NCBI GenBank assembly: GCA_045536045.1
Contig: JAZSMU010000021.1
Coordinates: 1 to 33,249, forward strand
DNA from: RGIG1918 sp045536045
Lineage (GTDB): Bacteria; Cyanobacteriota; Vampirovibrionia; Gastranaerophilales; Gastranaerophilaceae
Length of the DNA: 33,249 bases
Direction: 5' to 3'
Position 1 is the first letter of the stretch. The number at the start of each line of letters is the position of its first letter. Of this stretch, positions 16,745-24,072 are shown piece by piece. The position numbers were made by a program, and so were the translations under genes. The notes beneath the pieces were generated by a model. That model ran no database searches and had not been told where the DNA came from. It saw only the letters and a list, made by a program, of their open reading frames with translations.

Positions 16745-18181
16745 ATGAAAGGTATTAAAATTGCAACTCTTGCTTTGTTGCTTGCTGGAATTGCTATTCC
16801 TGCACAAGCTGATTTTGCCAAAACAAAAGTTGAAAACTATGCTCATCCAACCATGCTTTTAAATCAAACTCAAAAAATTATGGGCAACATTGGTCAAACA
16901 ACTTATGTTGTTGGTGGGCAAGTATTTAAGCCAAAACACAAAAAACTATTTGTTGAAGGCAAGGAAAATGTTTATGTTGCAAGTTTTGCAAACAATTTAA
17001 TTAATATTTTAAAAACAAATCAAAAAGGCTATGTTTTTGACCCAAAAGCTCCTGTTTTGAGGTCTGAATTGGCAGTAATTTTGGCTGAAACATTTAGTGT
17101 TGTTGATGCTTCAGATTACAAAGTTCAATATTCAGATATTCAAGAAGGATATTGGGCAAAAGAATGGATATACAAAGCCCTAGATAAAGGCTTGATGATT
17201 GGCTATCCATCTGGCGTATTCAAACCAGACCAACCTGTTACAAAAGCAGAAGTTTTCGCTACAATTGCTCAAATTGTTGATGCTAAATATACAAAAACAT
17301 CTACTCCTAAGTTAGGAAATGACAAAATTGAATACATTCCAACTTGGGCAAACAACGCAACAAATGAAGTTGTCGCAACAGGCATTTTGAATAATGCACT
17401 AAACAAAGACAAAGTTGTTAAAGAAGAATATCTATCTAAAGAACAAACAGCATTTTTGTTGGCTGAGCTTAGAAAAGGTATTTTCTTGAGCAAAAATATT
17501 AAATTAAATGGTACTGTTTGCGAAAAATTAGCAAAAGCAAATCCTGTTGTTTTGAATGTTAAATTAAACGACAGAATTAATGCAAAACATTCAAATGCAG
17601 GCGAAAAATTTACTGCTACAACAACAAAAGATGTTACTGTTAATGGCACTGAATTTAAAGCTGGCTCTAAAGTAGTTGGTGAAGTTGTTGCAGTTTCTCG
17701 TCCAGGATATAAAAATACTGGCTATGTTAAAGTTAGATTTTTAACTATTGAAAATGAAGAAACCAAAGTAGAATTTCCAAGCAAACTTTCAGAAGTTAAG
17801 GCTGGGGAATTGAAAAATCCTAATGTTGTTGCAAGATTTTTAGGTGCTCCAATTGAAGGTGCAGCTAGAATTGCTGGAATTGCAGGAAGAACAGCAGGCA
17901 CAGGCGTTTCAGTTGTTGGAAATAGAACTGAAGAATTTGGCGATTATTTAGCTGGAACTTTAGTTGAAACATTTGCAGGAAAACCAATTTCAGGAGTTAA
18001 AAGCTTTGGAAATTCAATCTTAACTGTTTTTAAAGGAACTGCTGATATTGTTTGGCTTGCATTAAGTGGAACATTTGGCGTTTTATATGAAGTAGGCGAT
18101 GAAATTATGTATGTAATTATGCCAAGCTTATCAAATTCATCTTCATTAAATCCAAATGAAGAAATAACAATTGTATTTTAA
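16745..18181 (+). CDS. Exported SLH-domain envelope protein
   Basis: A 478-residue protein with a clear signal peptide (MKGIKIATLALLLAGIAIPAQA, then DF). A region with S-layer homology signatures at about 97-180 includes FDPKAPVLRSELAVILAETF, YSDIQEGYWAKEWIYKALDK and MIGYPSGVFKPDQPVTKAE. In cyanobacteria such domains tie outer-membrane proteins to the peptidoglycan-linked polymer. The C-terminal half (about 270-478) lacks an obvious porin barrel signature. It contains a beta-rich segment (EKFTATTTKDVTVNGTEF) and a Gly/Ala-rich amphipathic region. It is probably attached to the wall or outer membrane. The gene has a strong promoter, a GGAGG site and a terminator, so it stands alone. Confidence 0.88.
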   Translation: MKGIKIATLALLLAGIAIPAQADFAKTKVENYAHPTMLLNQTQKIMGNIGQTTYVVGGQVFKPKHKKLFVEGKENVYVASFANNLINILKTNQKGYVFDPKAPVLRSELAVILAETFSVVDASDYKVQYSDIQEGYWAKEWIYKALDKGLMIGYPSGVFKPDQPVTKAEVFATIAQIVDAKYTKTSTPKLGNDKIEYIPTWANNATNEVVATGILNNALNKDKVVKEEYLSKEQTAFLLAELRKGIFLSKNIKLNGTVCEKLAKANPVVLNVKLNDRINAKHSNAGEKFTATTTKDVTVNGTEFKAGSKVVGEVVAVSRPGYKNTGYVKVRFLTIENEETKVEFPSKLSEVKAGELKNPNVVARFLGAPIEGAARIAGIAGRTAGTGVSVVGNRTEEFGDYLAGTLVETFAGKPISGVKSFGNSILTVFKGTADIVWLALSGTFGVLYEVGDEIMYVIMPSLSNSSSLNPNEEITIVF

Positions 18182-18198
18182 TTGAATTGTTAAATATT

Positions 18199-18226
18199 AA
18201 TTGCCGGCTTTAACTAGTCGGCAATT
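18199..18226 (+). terminator. Intrinsic terminator after the SLH gene
   Basis: AATTGCCGGCT (18199-18209), loop TTAACT and AGTCGGCAATT (18216-18226) form an 11-bp stem with one G-T pair, followed by a run of T. Confidence 0.85.
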
Positions 18227-18232
18227 TTTTTG

Positions 18233-18264
18233 GCAAAAAAATATTTTTTTGTGCTTTGTATACT
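18233..18264 (+). promoter_or_regulatory. Shared GCAAAAA / T-run / TATACT promoter-like element
   Basis: GCAAAAAAATATTTTTTT (18233-18250) is followed by GTGCTTTG and TATACT (18259-18264), ending 3 nt before ATG 18268. It matches the element upstream of 28437, 29058 and 29579 although the genes are unrelated. The very short distance to the ATG suggests a leaderless transcript or a slightly different -10 register. Confidence 0.4.
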
Positions 18265-18267
18265 CAA

Positions 18268-19254
18268 ATGAAAATTCAGCCAATTAAAAATTATAGCATT
18301 AAGCAACAATATAAACCTAGCCAAACTCCTCAAAAAGCTCAAGAGGCAAAACACTCTGAACCAGTTTATTTTAGAGGCACTCCACAGGTTGAAATATCTG
18401 GAATTAGCGAGGAATTTTTTAAGGCATTAATGAAAACGGCAGTTTCTGAAAAAGAAATTGAAGTAATTAAAAAAGAATTTTTGCTACTTGATGGAAAATT
18501 TAGCCCACAACTTGCAATGCTATATGTTCAAGTTTTTAACTATGGTGCAGATAGACGCAAAAAAGATTCTCCAGGAATGTCTTTAGAAAATAAAAATGCT
18601 TTTGCAAGTGAATTTGCTCAAAATGTTTTTTATGCAAATAAAAACGAAAAAGGAAAATACAATTTTTCGCACTTTAATGAGAGCATGAATATAATTTATG
18701 ATGTTCAAAAATCTCGCAAAATTGACGATATGCTTAATTTTATTTATTGCTCTAAAGATGAAAAAACTGAAAATTTTCAACCAGATGTTGCAAAAGCAAT
18801 GTATAGAATTATGACAGAGACTGAATATTCTTCTTCAATAGATGTCAAATTTTATATTGAAGACTATTGTAGAGACCTAGATGGCGATATTTCAGATGAT
18901 AATATAGATTCTTTAATTAATTTAATGAAAGTTGTTGGACCAGAGCATGTTGATGCATATAGCACGCAGGTTTACAACAAAGAAGCTAAAGAATTTATTA
19001 ATGAGGGAATAGATGTAATTCAAACTATGTTTGATTATTTCTTGAGTGATGAATGTAAAAATAAAAACTACAATGGCTTTGTTTTAGATGTTGGCAAATT
19101 TATGTTTATCATGCTCTCAATTTGCAAAAATCCTGAAACGAATCAAATTGATAAAGATATATTTGATGCATATTTTCAAGATATGAGATTTGCTTCTGAT
19201 GATGATTTTCAAAAAATGATGCAAAAATTATTACATCCAGGAGAAGACTTCTAG
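18268..19254 (+). CDS. Unknown protein with VYFRGT N-terminal motif
   Basis: A 328-residue protein that I do not recognise. The start is ATG 18268 (MKIQPIKNYSIKQQY). A TTG 12 nt upstream lies in the promoter-like element and is not used. Residues 1-38 form a Gln/Lys-rich tag ending VYFRGT (F35-R36-G37). The remainder is soluble, helical and acidic, with repeated EF-like helices but no clear calcium loops. One DLDGDISDDN stretch is EF-hand-like in composition. No signal peptide. A terminator shared with the tRNA gene follows. Confidence 0.72.
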   Translation: MKIQPIKNYSIKQQYKPSQTPQKAQEAKHSEPVYFRGTPQVEISGISEEFFKALMKTAVSEKEIEVIKKEFLLLDGKFSPQLAMLYVQVFNYGADRRKKDSPGMSLENKNAFASEFAQNVFYANKNEKGKYNFSHFNESMNIIYDVQKSRKIDDMLNFIYCSKDEKTENFQPDVAKAMYRIMTETEYSSSIDVKFYIEDYCRDLDGDISDDNIDSLINLMKVVGPEHVDAYSTQVYNKEAKEFINEGIDVIQTMFDYFLSDECKNKNYNGFVLDVGKFMFIMLSICKNPETNQIDKDIFDAYFQDMRFASDDDFQKMMQKLLHPGEDF

Positions 19255-19302
19255 CCTTGCTATTCGGGCATTTTTGGTTTTAATTTAAAAATTTTGCAAT
19301 AA

Positions 19303-19326
19303 AAAAAGAGCCTTTTGGCTCTTTTT
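19303..19326. terminator. Bidirectional intrinsic terminator
   Basis: AAAAAGAGCC (19303-19312), loop TTTT and GGCTCTTTTT (19317-19326) form a perfect 10-bp stem. It serves the minus-strand tRNA-Glu and the plus-strand unknown gene. Confidence 0.9.
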
Positions 19327-19331
19327 AAAAA

Positions 19332-19407
19332 TGGTACTCCCAAGCGAATTCGAATCGCTGCCGCCTCCGTGAAAGGGAGGTGTCCTAGGCCACTAGACGA
19401 TGGGAGC
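19332..19407 (-). tRNA. tRNA-Glu (UUC)
   Basis: A 76-nt tRNA with the CCA end encoded. Read on the minus strand, the acceptor stem GCTCCCA pairs with TGGGAGT, including a G1-U72 pair as in cyanobacterial and chloroplast tRNA-Glu. The anticodon arm is CCTCC-CTTTCAC-GGAGG, giving anticodon TTC. The T arm contains TTCGAAT. The U-rich terminator hairpin lies 5 nt after the CCA. In the cyanobacterial lineage this tRNA also feeds haem synthesis through glutamyl-tRNA reductase, but nothing here tests that. Confidence 0.97.
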
Positions 19408-19486
19408 CTAATTGTCTTTCGGACTATATTATTATAATAACATAAACATTTTTTTTGAAAACACTTTTTTTAAAAAATTTTAAGAT

Positions 19487-20170
19487 TTATTTAGAATTTT
19501 TTTCGCTGTAAACAAAAAGTCCGATTATGTCATTAAGTTTTGCTAGTTGTCTTTGGTATCCAAGACTTTGTTTTTCAAGATTTCTGATGTTTGTTTTGTA
19601 TTCTTGAATAGTGAAAGAACAATCTTTGATTGAGCTGTTTAAGCAATCTTTTGCTTTTTGAGCATCTTGTAAAACACTTTTCATTGAAATTCCGAGTGCT
19701 TCAATTGTTTGTCTGATGATTAATGCTCCTGTTTGTCTTGGAACTCCTGATGGAAGTTGTCCAATTAATCTTTTTAGAACATTAATGTTGTTTGGCATTT
19801 CAAATTCATCAGTTGTGTCTTCAGATTCAATTGAAAGTTTTAGGTCATCATCTTCGCTAACTTCTTTTTGATTAACTTTGAAGATTGGTTTATAGCCTGA
19901 AACTTGGTCTGTTTCTTCTTCAATATAGCTAGTGTAAGAAGTTTCTTTGCTATCTATTGTTTCTTCCATAAAGTTTTCTTCTGAATCAATGTCAAAATCT
20001 TGTTCTTCTGTTTTAACATCATCATTTTTCATAAAATCTTCTGAAGAAAAATCATTATCAAGTAATTCATCAACAGATAAATCTTCAGCAGTTAAATCTA
20101 AATCATTTTCTGCTTTTAGAGCATCTGCGATTTTTTTACCGATATCTGTGTTTTGATTTTCTGGAGACAT
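19487..20170 (-). CDS. Acidic coiled-coil protein of unknown function downstream of rpsO
   Basis: A 227-residue protein. The first about 125 residues are disordered and very acidic (Asp/Glu/Ser-rich, for example DLSVDELLDNDF). The C-terminal part (about 127-227) is well structured: NNINVLKRLIGQLPSGVPRQ is followed by long helices and a coiled coil (NIRNLEKQSLGYQRQLAKLN). No signal peptide or membrane span. ATG 20170 has AGGGA upstream and follows rpsO by 22 bp, so it is probably in the rpsO transcript. I do not recognise the family. The combination of a conserved-looking helical domain with an acidic tail suggests a protein-interaction role. Confidence 0.72.
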   Translation of the reverse strand: MSPENQNTDIGKKIADALKAENDLDLTAEDLSVDELLDNDFSSEDFMKNDDVKTEEQDFDIDSEENFMEETIDSKETSYTSYIEEETDQVSGYKPIFKVNQKEVSEDDDLKLSIESEDTTDEFEMPNNINVLKRLIGQLPSGVPRQTGALIIRQTIEALGISMKSVLQDAQKAKDCLNSSIKDCSFTIQEYKTNIRNLEKQSLGYQRQLAKLNDIIGLFVYSEKNSK

Positions 20171-20192
20171 ATTATTTCCCTTAAATTGTAAA

Positions 20193-20462
20193 CTAACCTC
20201 TTAATTTTAGTTTTTTAACTAAATCTCTGTATCTTTGTAGGTCTTTGTTTTTAATGTATGCAAGCATACCTTTTCTTCTACCAACCATCATTAAAAGACC
20301 TCTTTTTGCTTGGAAATCTTTTGCGTTAACTTTCAAGTGTTCAGTTAATTCAGCAATTTTTTGAGTTAACATTGCAATTTGAACATCAATGTTTCCTGTG
20401 TCTTTTTCGTTTTTACCGAATTTTTTTGTTAATTCTTGTTTGTTTTTTAAATTGATTGTCAT
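20193..20462 (-). CDS. rpsO: 30S ribosomal protein S15
   Basis: An 89-residue S15 of standard length that binds the central domain of 16S rRNA. Family signatures are intact: DTGNIDVQIAMLTQKIAEL, LTEHLKVNAKDFQAKRGL and MMVGRRKGMLAYI. The start is ATG 20462 (MTINLKNKQEL) with AAAGGT upstream. The longer open frame (MLQAEKTKGIK) is leader sequence. The usual neighbour pnp is absent here. S15 genes are commonly autoregulated through their leader RNA, but I could not fold one convincingly. Confidence 0.97.
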   Translation of the reverse strand: MTINLKNKQELTKKFGKNEKDTGNIDVQIAMLTQKIAELTEHLKVNAKDFQAKRGLLMMVGRRKGMLAYIKNKDLQRYRDLVKKLKLRG

Positions 20463-20649
20463 TTTAATACCTTTCGTCTTTTCTGCTTGCAACATTTACA
20501 GTCAGATAACTATACTAAAGAAAGATTACCAAAAACATTATTCAAATGCAAACTATATGTTAAGAATCTTGTATTTTTGAGTTTAATATACAAAAGTTTA
20601 TATAATTTTTGAGCAATATTATAAAATGTTACGTTTTTATTATTATATA

Positions 20650-20666
20650 TAGGCAAGTTTTGCCTA
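20650..20666. promoter_or_regulatory. Perfect palindrome upstream of acidic gene, operator candidate
   Basis: TAGGCAA-GTT-TTGCCTA, 7-bp perfect arms with a 3-bp centre, lies about 37 nt before ATG 20703 and just upstream of an AT-rich -10-like stretch (TAAAATATAAAT). No T-run follows, so it is more likely a protein-binding site than a terminator. Confidence 0.4.
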
Positions 20667-20702
20667 ATTTGTTAAAATATAAATACAAAAAACAGGTTGA
20701 GT

Positions 20703-21287
20703 ATGGTAGAAGCAATTTCTTCTTATCAAGGGTCAAATGACGAATTATATGAACTTAGAAAAGCTCTTTTGAGTGATATTTCTAATAAAAAATTGTCTAA
20801 AGAAAAGCAAGACTCTCCAAAAGAACTAAGCCAAAAAGAAATAGAAAAAGAAATTAGACTTTCTGAAGATAAAGAAGTTCAAGAAGAAAATACCGAAGAA
20901 AACATTGAAGAAACTACAGATGAATCTTCAGGAATTTCGGTTAATGCTTCAGAAATTGGTGTTTTAAATGTTGTTTCTATTGAAGCTCAAGCAAATATTG
21001 AAACTTCCGAAGAAGAATATGACGAAGAAATGGACTACAATGAAGACGGAGAAGTTTCAAACGAAGAAAGAATAAGATATTATTCTGAAAAATATGCAAA
21101 TTATGATAATAGAGCTTCAGCTGAACTAGCTCAAGAACCTTTTAATGCTGAAACTACAACTTTTGAATCAAAATCTGAAGCAGTTACAAATCCAATCAAT
21201 AATAATATGTCTTTAATTAATAAAATGCAGGCAAATTATGGGAAAACCACTCCAGAAATAACTTCTGGTTTGAGTATATTGATTTAA
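20703..21287 (+). CDS. Acidic low-complexity protein of unknown function
   Basis: A 194-residue protein starting MVEAISSYQGSNDELYELRK. ATG 20703 has an AGG 6 nt upstream and is preferred to TTG 20697. Residues about 30-80 and 100-125 are Glu/Lys-rich and probably disordered (long runs of E with S/T). The Asp-rich stretch DYNEDGEVSNEER has EF-hand-loop-like composition, but no full EF-hand can be assigned. No signal peptide. It does not overlap neighbours. Function unknown. Confidence 0.68.
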   Translation: MVEAISSYQGSNDELYELRKALLSDISNKKLSKEKQDSPKELSQKEIEKEIRLSEDKEVQEENTEENIEETTDESSGISVNASEIGVLNVVSIEAQANIETSEEEYDEEMDYNEDGEVSNEERIRYYSEKYANYDNRASAELAQEPFNAETTTFESKSEAVTNPINNNMSLINKMQANYGKTTPEITSGLSILI

Positions 21288-21292
21288 CATAA

Positions 21293-21321
21293 TTGCCATA
21301 ATTTAATTGCTACTTTATAAT
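21293..21321 (+). promoter_or_regulatory. Sigma70-type promoter with minimal leader
   Basis: TTGCCA (21293-21298), 17 bp and TATAAT (21316-21321). The predicted transcript begins at about 21328, on the GGAGG ribosome-binding site itself, giving a leader of about 9 nt before TTG 21337. Confidence 0.6.
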
Positions 21322-21336
21322 ACTCTTGGAGGTATT

Positions 21337-21999
21337 TTGAAAAGAGTATTATACATATTTTGTTTAATATTTTTAGCTTTTTCTTTAACAGGTTGTTCTA
21401 AAAATAAAGAAACCGTTGAAGATTTTTATGCAGATATGCTAGATGTTAGAGCTAACGCAGGAGATGGCAGAATTTATCACACCTCTGTTTTTAATGGGCA
21501 AGAAATTTCAAATTATAAAGTTTGGACAAAAAAAGCCAAAATCAGAGTTGAAAAAATTGACCTTGAAAGCTATTCAAATTACAGCTCTTTATATATAGAT
21601 AACGGCAAAAATGCCTATAAATACGACCCATACAAAAGAGAAGCTAGACTGATTTACAATTTAAAAGAAAAAAAATCTTTAAACCCAATGCAATTTTTAA
21701 TTTTTTGGGGCAAAAATGATGCAGGTTATTTAAATAATTTGTATAAATTTGGTAAAAAAACCAAAATAGAAAATATTCCATGCAGAGTTATTAGAAATAT
21801 TGACCCAGCAACCAAAAAAGAAGGTTTTTCATATTGTGTTAGCCCAGATTACGGTGTTGCAGTTTATTTCAAAATTCCAGAAGTAAATTTAGACGGAGTT
21901 AAAAGGTCTGAAAAAATTACTTGGGTAACAAAAATTGAAGAAGAAGTTTTGGAAGATTATCTGTTTGAACTTCCTGAAGAAGCAAATATTTTGGAATAA
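21337..21999 (+). CDS. Lipoprotein with LolA-like fold
   Basis: A 220-residue lipoprotein. The signal peptide ends in LAFSLTGC, so lipidation is expected at the cysteine (about residue 20). The mature part has the alternating strand pattern and phrases of LolA/LppX-type lipid-binding proteins (NAYKYDPYKREARLIYNL, YCVSPDYGVAVYFKIPEV, ITWVTKIEEEVLEDYLFELP). It may carry or sense lipids or lipoproteins at the envelope. The start is TTG 21337, since GGAGG lies 4 nt before it. The LLYNTLGG open frame upstream covers the promoter. The fold assignment is from pattern only. Confidence 0.72.
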   Translation: MKRVLYIFCLIFLAFSLTGCSKNKETVEDFYADMLDVRANAGDGRIYHTSVFNGQEISNYKVWTKKAKIRVEKIDLESYSNYSSLYIDNGKNAYKYDPYKREARLIYNLKEKKSLNPMQFLIFWGKNDAGYLNNLYKFGKKTKIENIPCRVIRNIDPATKKEGFSYCVSPDYGVAVYFKIPEVNLDGVKRSEKITWVTKIEEEVLEDYLFELPEEANILE

Positions 22000-22018
22000 A
22001 ATTTTGGTGTGATACAAT
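21991..22018 (+). promoter_or_regulatory. Promoter for leaderless GT2 gene
   Basis: TTGGAA (21991-21996), 16 bp and TACAAT (22013-22018), with exactly 6 nt to ATG 22025. The predicted transcript start is the A of the ATG. The -35 overlaps the stop region of the upstream lipoprotein gene. Confidence 0.55.
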
Positions 22019-22024
22019 TTTTCT

Positions 22025-22909
22025 ATGGATGACATCAAAGTTACTCTGATAATATCTGTTTATAACGAAGAAAGAAGCTTGCCAAAAGCTTTAGATAGTG
22101 CTGTTTTCCAAACTTTAAAAGAGCTTGAAATAATTTGTGTTAATGATGGTTCAACAGATTACACTTCTAGAATTTTAGAGCTTTATGCAATGAAATATCC
22201 AAATATTAGAATAATTACTCAAGGTAATTTAGGCAGTGGAAATGCAATGAATAAAGCACTTTTACTCTCTCATGGCGAATATGTTTATATTTTAAACGCA
22301 AGAGATGTTTTAGAAATTGATGCACTAGATAAAATGTATAAAATGGCGAAAAGAAATTCTTCAGATGTTGTTTTTGCTCCTTTTGCTGTTTTTGATGATG
22401 AGCTTGAGTTTGAAAAAAATAGAATTTCAAATAAAACATTTTTCCCAATCCCTGAATATTTAAAAGAAAAAACAATAAAGCCGGAAGAAATTTATTCAAT
22501 ATTATTTGATATTCCACCTGTTTGTTGGGGAAAGTTAATTAAAAAATCTTACTTAGAGCAAAATAAAATTTGCTTTGTTGAGAATTTATCTTTCAAAGAT
22601 TTTCTGTTTTTGATTGAGATAATTTTGAGGGCAAAAAATATTATGACTCTTGGCGAAGTCCTTTTGTATCATAAAAAATCACCTAAAGAAGATTATAAGA
22701 AAATGGATTTGTTTGATATATATAGAGCTACAGAAGAGCTTTTAAAAGAATTAAGAACACCAAGAAGTTTAATAAGCAAATTTAAAACGCATAAAAAAAA
22801 TAGTTTAGTCCAATATTATGACACAATTTTAGATAGAAATATTAGGTTTAAATATAGATGTAGGCTTCTTAAAATCTATCCTGAATTTTATTTTAAAAGA
22901 ATAAAATGA
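22025..22909 (+). CDS. Family 2 glycosyltransferase
   Basis: A 294-residue GT-A-fold glycosyltransferase of family GT2. It opens with VTLIISVYNEERSLPKALDSA and continues with VNDGSTDYTSRILELY and QGNLGSGNAMNKALLLSHGEYVYIL, all typical of the nucleotide-sugar domain. The metal-binding DxD position reads NARD, an atypical variant of the DSDD/DADD found in most members, so activity or donor choice may differ. The C-terminal 80 residues are basic and helical. There is no membrane span. It probably adds a sugar to lipopolysaccharide or capsule. The ATG is predicted to be at the transcript 5' end. Confidence 0.9.
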   Translation: MDDIKVTLIISVYNEERSLPKALDSAVFQTLKELEIICVNDGSTDYTSRILELYAMKYPNIRIITQGNLGSGNAMNKALLLSHGEYVYILNARDVLEIDALDKMYKMAKRNSSDVVFAPFAVFDDELEFEKNRISNKTFFPIPEYLKEKTIKPEEIYSILFDIPPVCWGKLIKKSYLEQNKICFVENLSFKDFLFLIEIILRAKNIMTLGEVLLYHKKSPKEDYKKMDLFDIYRATEELLKELRTPRSLISKFKTHKKNSLVQYYDTILDRNIRFKYRCRLLKIYPEFYFKRIK

Positions 22910-22931
22910 ACCTTTTGAAAATTTTATCGTT
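22908..22931 (+). promoter_or_regulatory. ECF-type promoter 1 (GAACC-N14-TCGTT)
   Basis: GAACC (22908-22912), TTTTGAAAA within the spacer, and TCGTT (22927-22931). The 14-bp spacing and sequence are repeated upstream of the sigma operon. GAAC at -35 and TCGT/CGTC at -10 are hallmarks of ECF sigma promoters. It drives the His/Cys-rich exported peptide gene at 22960. Confidence 0.75.
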
Positions 22932-22959
22932 TTTCATTATGTAGCAGATATGGTGAGAA

Positions 22960-23241
22960 ATGAAAAAAATAATTTTGATTTTATCGGTTGTGCTATTGTC
23001 GGCAACTTGTGCAAATGCAGCTCCTCCAATGAGGCACGGTGGACCTAATGGAGTGCGTAATAATCCAACCCACATGGTAAGGCATCATCCACCAAAACCA
23101 AGACCACCAAGACACCACCACAGACCTTATTATAAATATTACTATTCTTGCAATTGCCACGACCCACATTGTATCCACAGAGCCTACGGCAGTGCCTATT
23201 TCAGAATTGCACCAGGTTTTTCAATAAGAGTTTCAATATAA
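22960..23241 (+). CDS. His/Pro/Cys-rich small exported protein
   Basis: A 93-residue protein with a signal peptide (MKKIILILSVVLLSATCANA) and a mature part of about 73 residues. The mature part holds about ten histidines, three cysteines and many prolines (RHHPPKPRPPRHHHRP, then the cluster CNCHDPHCIH). The composition suggests binding of Ni, Cu, Zn or Co in the periplasm. GGTGAG precedes ATG 22960. Its promoter is nearly identical to that of the downstream sigma operon, so it is probably a regulon member. No homologous family is recognised. Confidence 0.75.
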   Translation: MKKIILILSVVLLSATCANAAPPMRHGGPNGVRNNPTHMVRHHPPKPRPPRHHHRPYYKYYYSCNCHDPHCIHRAYGSAYFRIAPGFSIRVSI

Positions 23242-23278
23242 TTTTTTAAAAAAATATAAAAAATGTTAAAATAAAAAT

Positions 23279-23303
23279 GAACCTTTTTGAAAAAATATCG
23301 TTT
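23279..23303 (+). promoter_or_regulatory. ECF-type promoter 2 (GAACC-N14-TCGTTT), probable autoregulation
   Basis: GAACC (23279-23283), spacer beginning TTTTTGAAAAA, and TCGTTT (23298-23303), with the same 14-bp spacing as promoter 1. It is placed about 22 bp before ATG 23326 of the membrane-protein/sigma/Spy operon, consistent with a sigma factor activating its own operon. Confidence 0.75.
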
Positions 23304-23325
23304 AAACAAATATAAGCGAGGGCAA

Positions 23326-23571
23326 ATGATAGAACAAAACGAAATCTCAAATTTAATCAAAGAAGCAAAACCTCTCTATTTTAGAGAAAAAAGAAACAAA
23401 AGAAATGCAAAAATAGTCTTATCGTTTTTCTTTTCAATGTTTCTCTTTATGGGTGGAACTTGGACAGCAATAGATGTTAAAAGCAGTAGCATTGTTGCAC
23501 AATATCAAGTTTCAAGTGTTGAAGAAATGGGCTTTGCAGTTGATGAATATGGATTTCTAATGGTGGAATAG
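23326..23571 (+). CDS. Small single-span membrane protein, candidate anti-sigma factor
   Basis: An 81-residue protein. Residues 1-29 are charged and probably cytosolic (IKEAKPLYFREKRNKRNAK). Residues 30-48 form one membrane span, and 49-81 are probably periplasmic (VEEMGFAVDEYGFLMVE). The start ATG 23326 has GAGGG upstream. The TTG at 23287 lies inside the promoter element and is rejected. It is directly followed by the ECF sigma gene with no gap. Size and topology match small anti-sigma factors such as CnrY, which hold the sigma factor with a short N-terminal helix. No sequence similarity is claimed, so the role is inferred from position and topology. Confidence 0.7.
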   Translation: MIEQNEISNLIKEAKPLYFREKRNKRNAKIVLSFFFSMFLFMGGTWTAIDVKSSSIVAQYQVSSVEEMGFAVDEYGFLMVE

Positions 23572-24060
23572 TTGAAAAGCATAATTGAAGAAAACAAAAA
23601 GATAATACAATCAATAATAATAAGATGGACAGGTAAATATAATGAGGACCTTGAGCAAGAGGTCTACATTAAGACATGGAAAAATATTAAAAATTATAAG
23701 GAACAAAACAAATTTACACAATGGATATCAACAATTACAAAAAACATCTGCAAAGATTATTTAAAGTCAAAAACATTCAGGAATGCTTCTTCTGAAATTT
23801 TAGGAGATGAAGCACTTCAAAATGTTAAAGACAAAGAGCCTGAAATTTGCGAATATGATTCAAAATTAAGGCAAAAAATTATTCTAAGGGCAGTTAATAG
23901 TTTGCCCAAAAAAATGAAAGAAGTTGTAATTTTATATGAATTTGAAGAAAAAAGTTATGACGAAATTTCAAAAAAACTAAATATACCAAAAGGCACTGTT
24001 AAATCAAGATTGAATAACGCGCGTAATATCTTAAAAACTGTGCTGAAAGATTTACTATAA
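23572..24060 (+). CDS. ECF-type RNA polymerase sigma factor
   Basis: A 162-residue sigma70-family factor of ECF size. Region 2 (about 20-70) contains NEDLEQEVYIKTWKNIKNY and FTQWISTITKNICKDYLKSK. Region 4 (about 108-160) contains SLPKKMKEVVILYEFEEKSY, DEISKKLNIPKGTVKSRLNN and ARNILK, the -35-binding helix-turn-helix. Regions 1 and 3 are absent. The start is TTG 23572, immediately after the TAG of the candidate anti-sigma gene, with GGTGG upstream. It probably recognises the two GAACC-N14-TCGTT promoters and activates its own operon. The Spy-like gene follows after 12 bp. Confidence 0.93.
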   Translation: MKSIIEENKKIIQSIIIRWTGKYNEDLEQEVYIKTWKNIKNYKEQNKFTQWISTITKNICKDYLKSKTFRNASSEILGDEALQNVKDKEPEICEYDSKLRQKIILRAVNSLPKKMKEVVILYEFEEKSYDEISKKLNIPKGTVKSRLNNARNILKTVLKDLL

Positions 24061-24072
24061 AAGGAGAAAACT

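Noticed and set aside
21135..21160. GAACCTTTT resembling the ECF -35
   Set aside because: Within a coding region, with no TCGTT at the right distance.
22215..22517. Minus-strand open frame within the GT2 gene
   Set aside because: Composition is that of a shadow of a real coding frame, and the GT2 motifs are on the plus strand.
22893..23178. Minus-strand frames opposite the His-rich peptide
   Set aside because: No ribosome-binding site. They would cover the ECF promoter, and the plus-strand frame has a good signal peptide.
23287..23325. TTG start giving a longer version of the candidate anti-sigma protein
   Set aside because: It lies inside the GAACC-N14-TCGTTT promoter. ATG 23326 has GAGGG.
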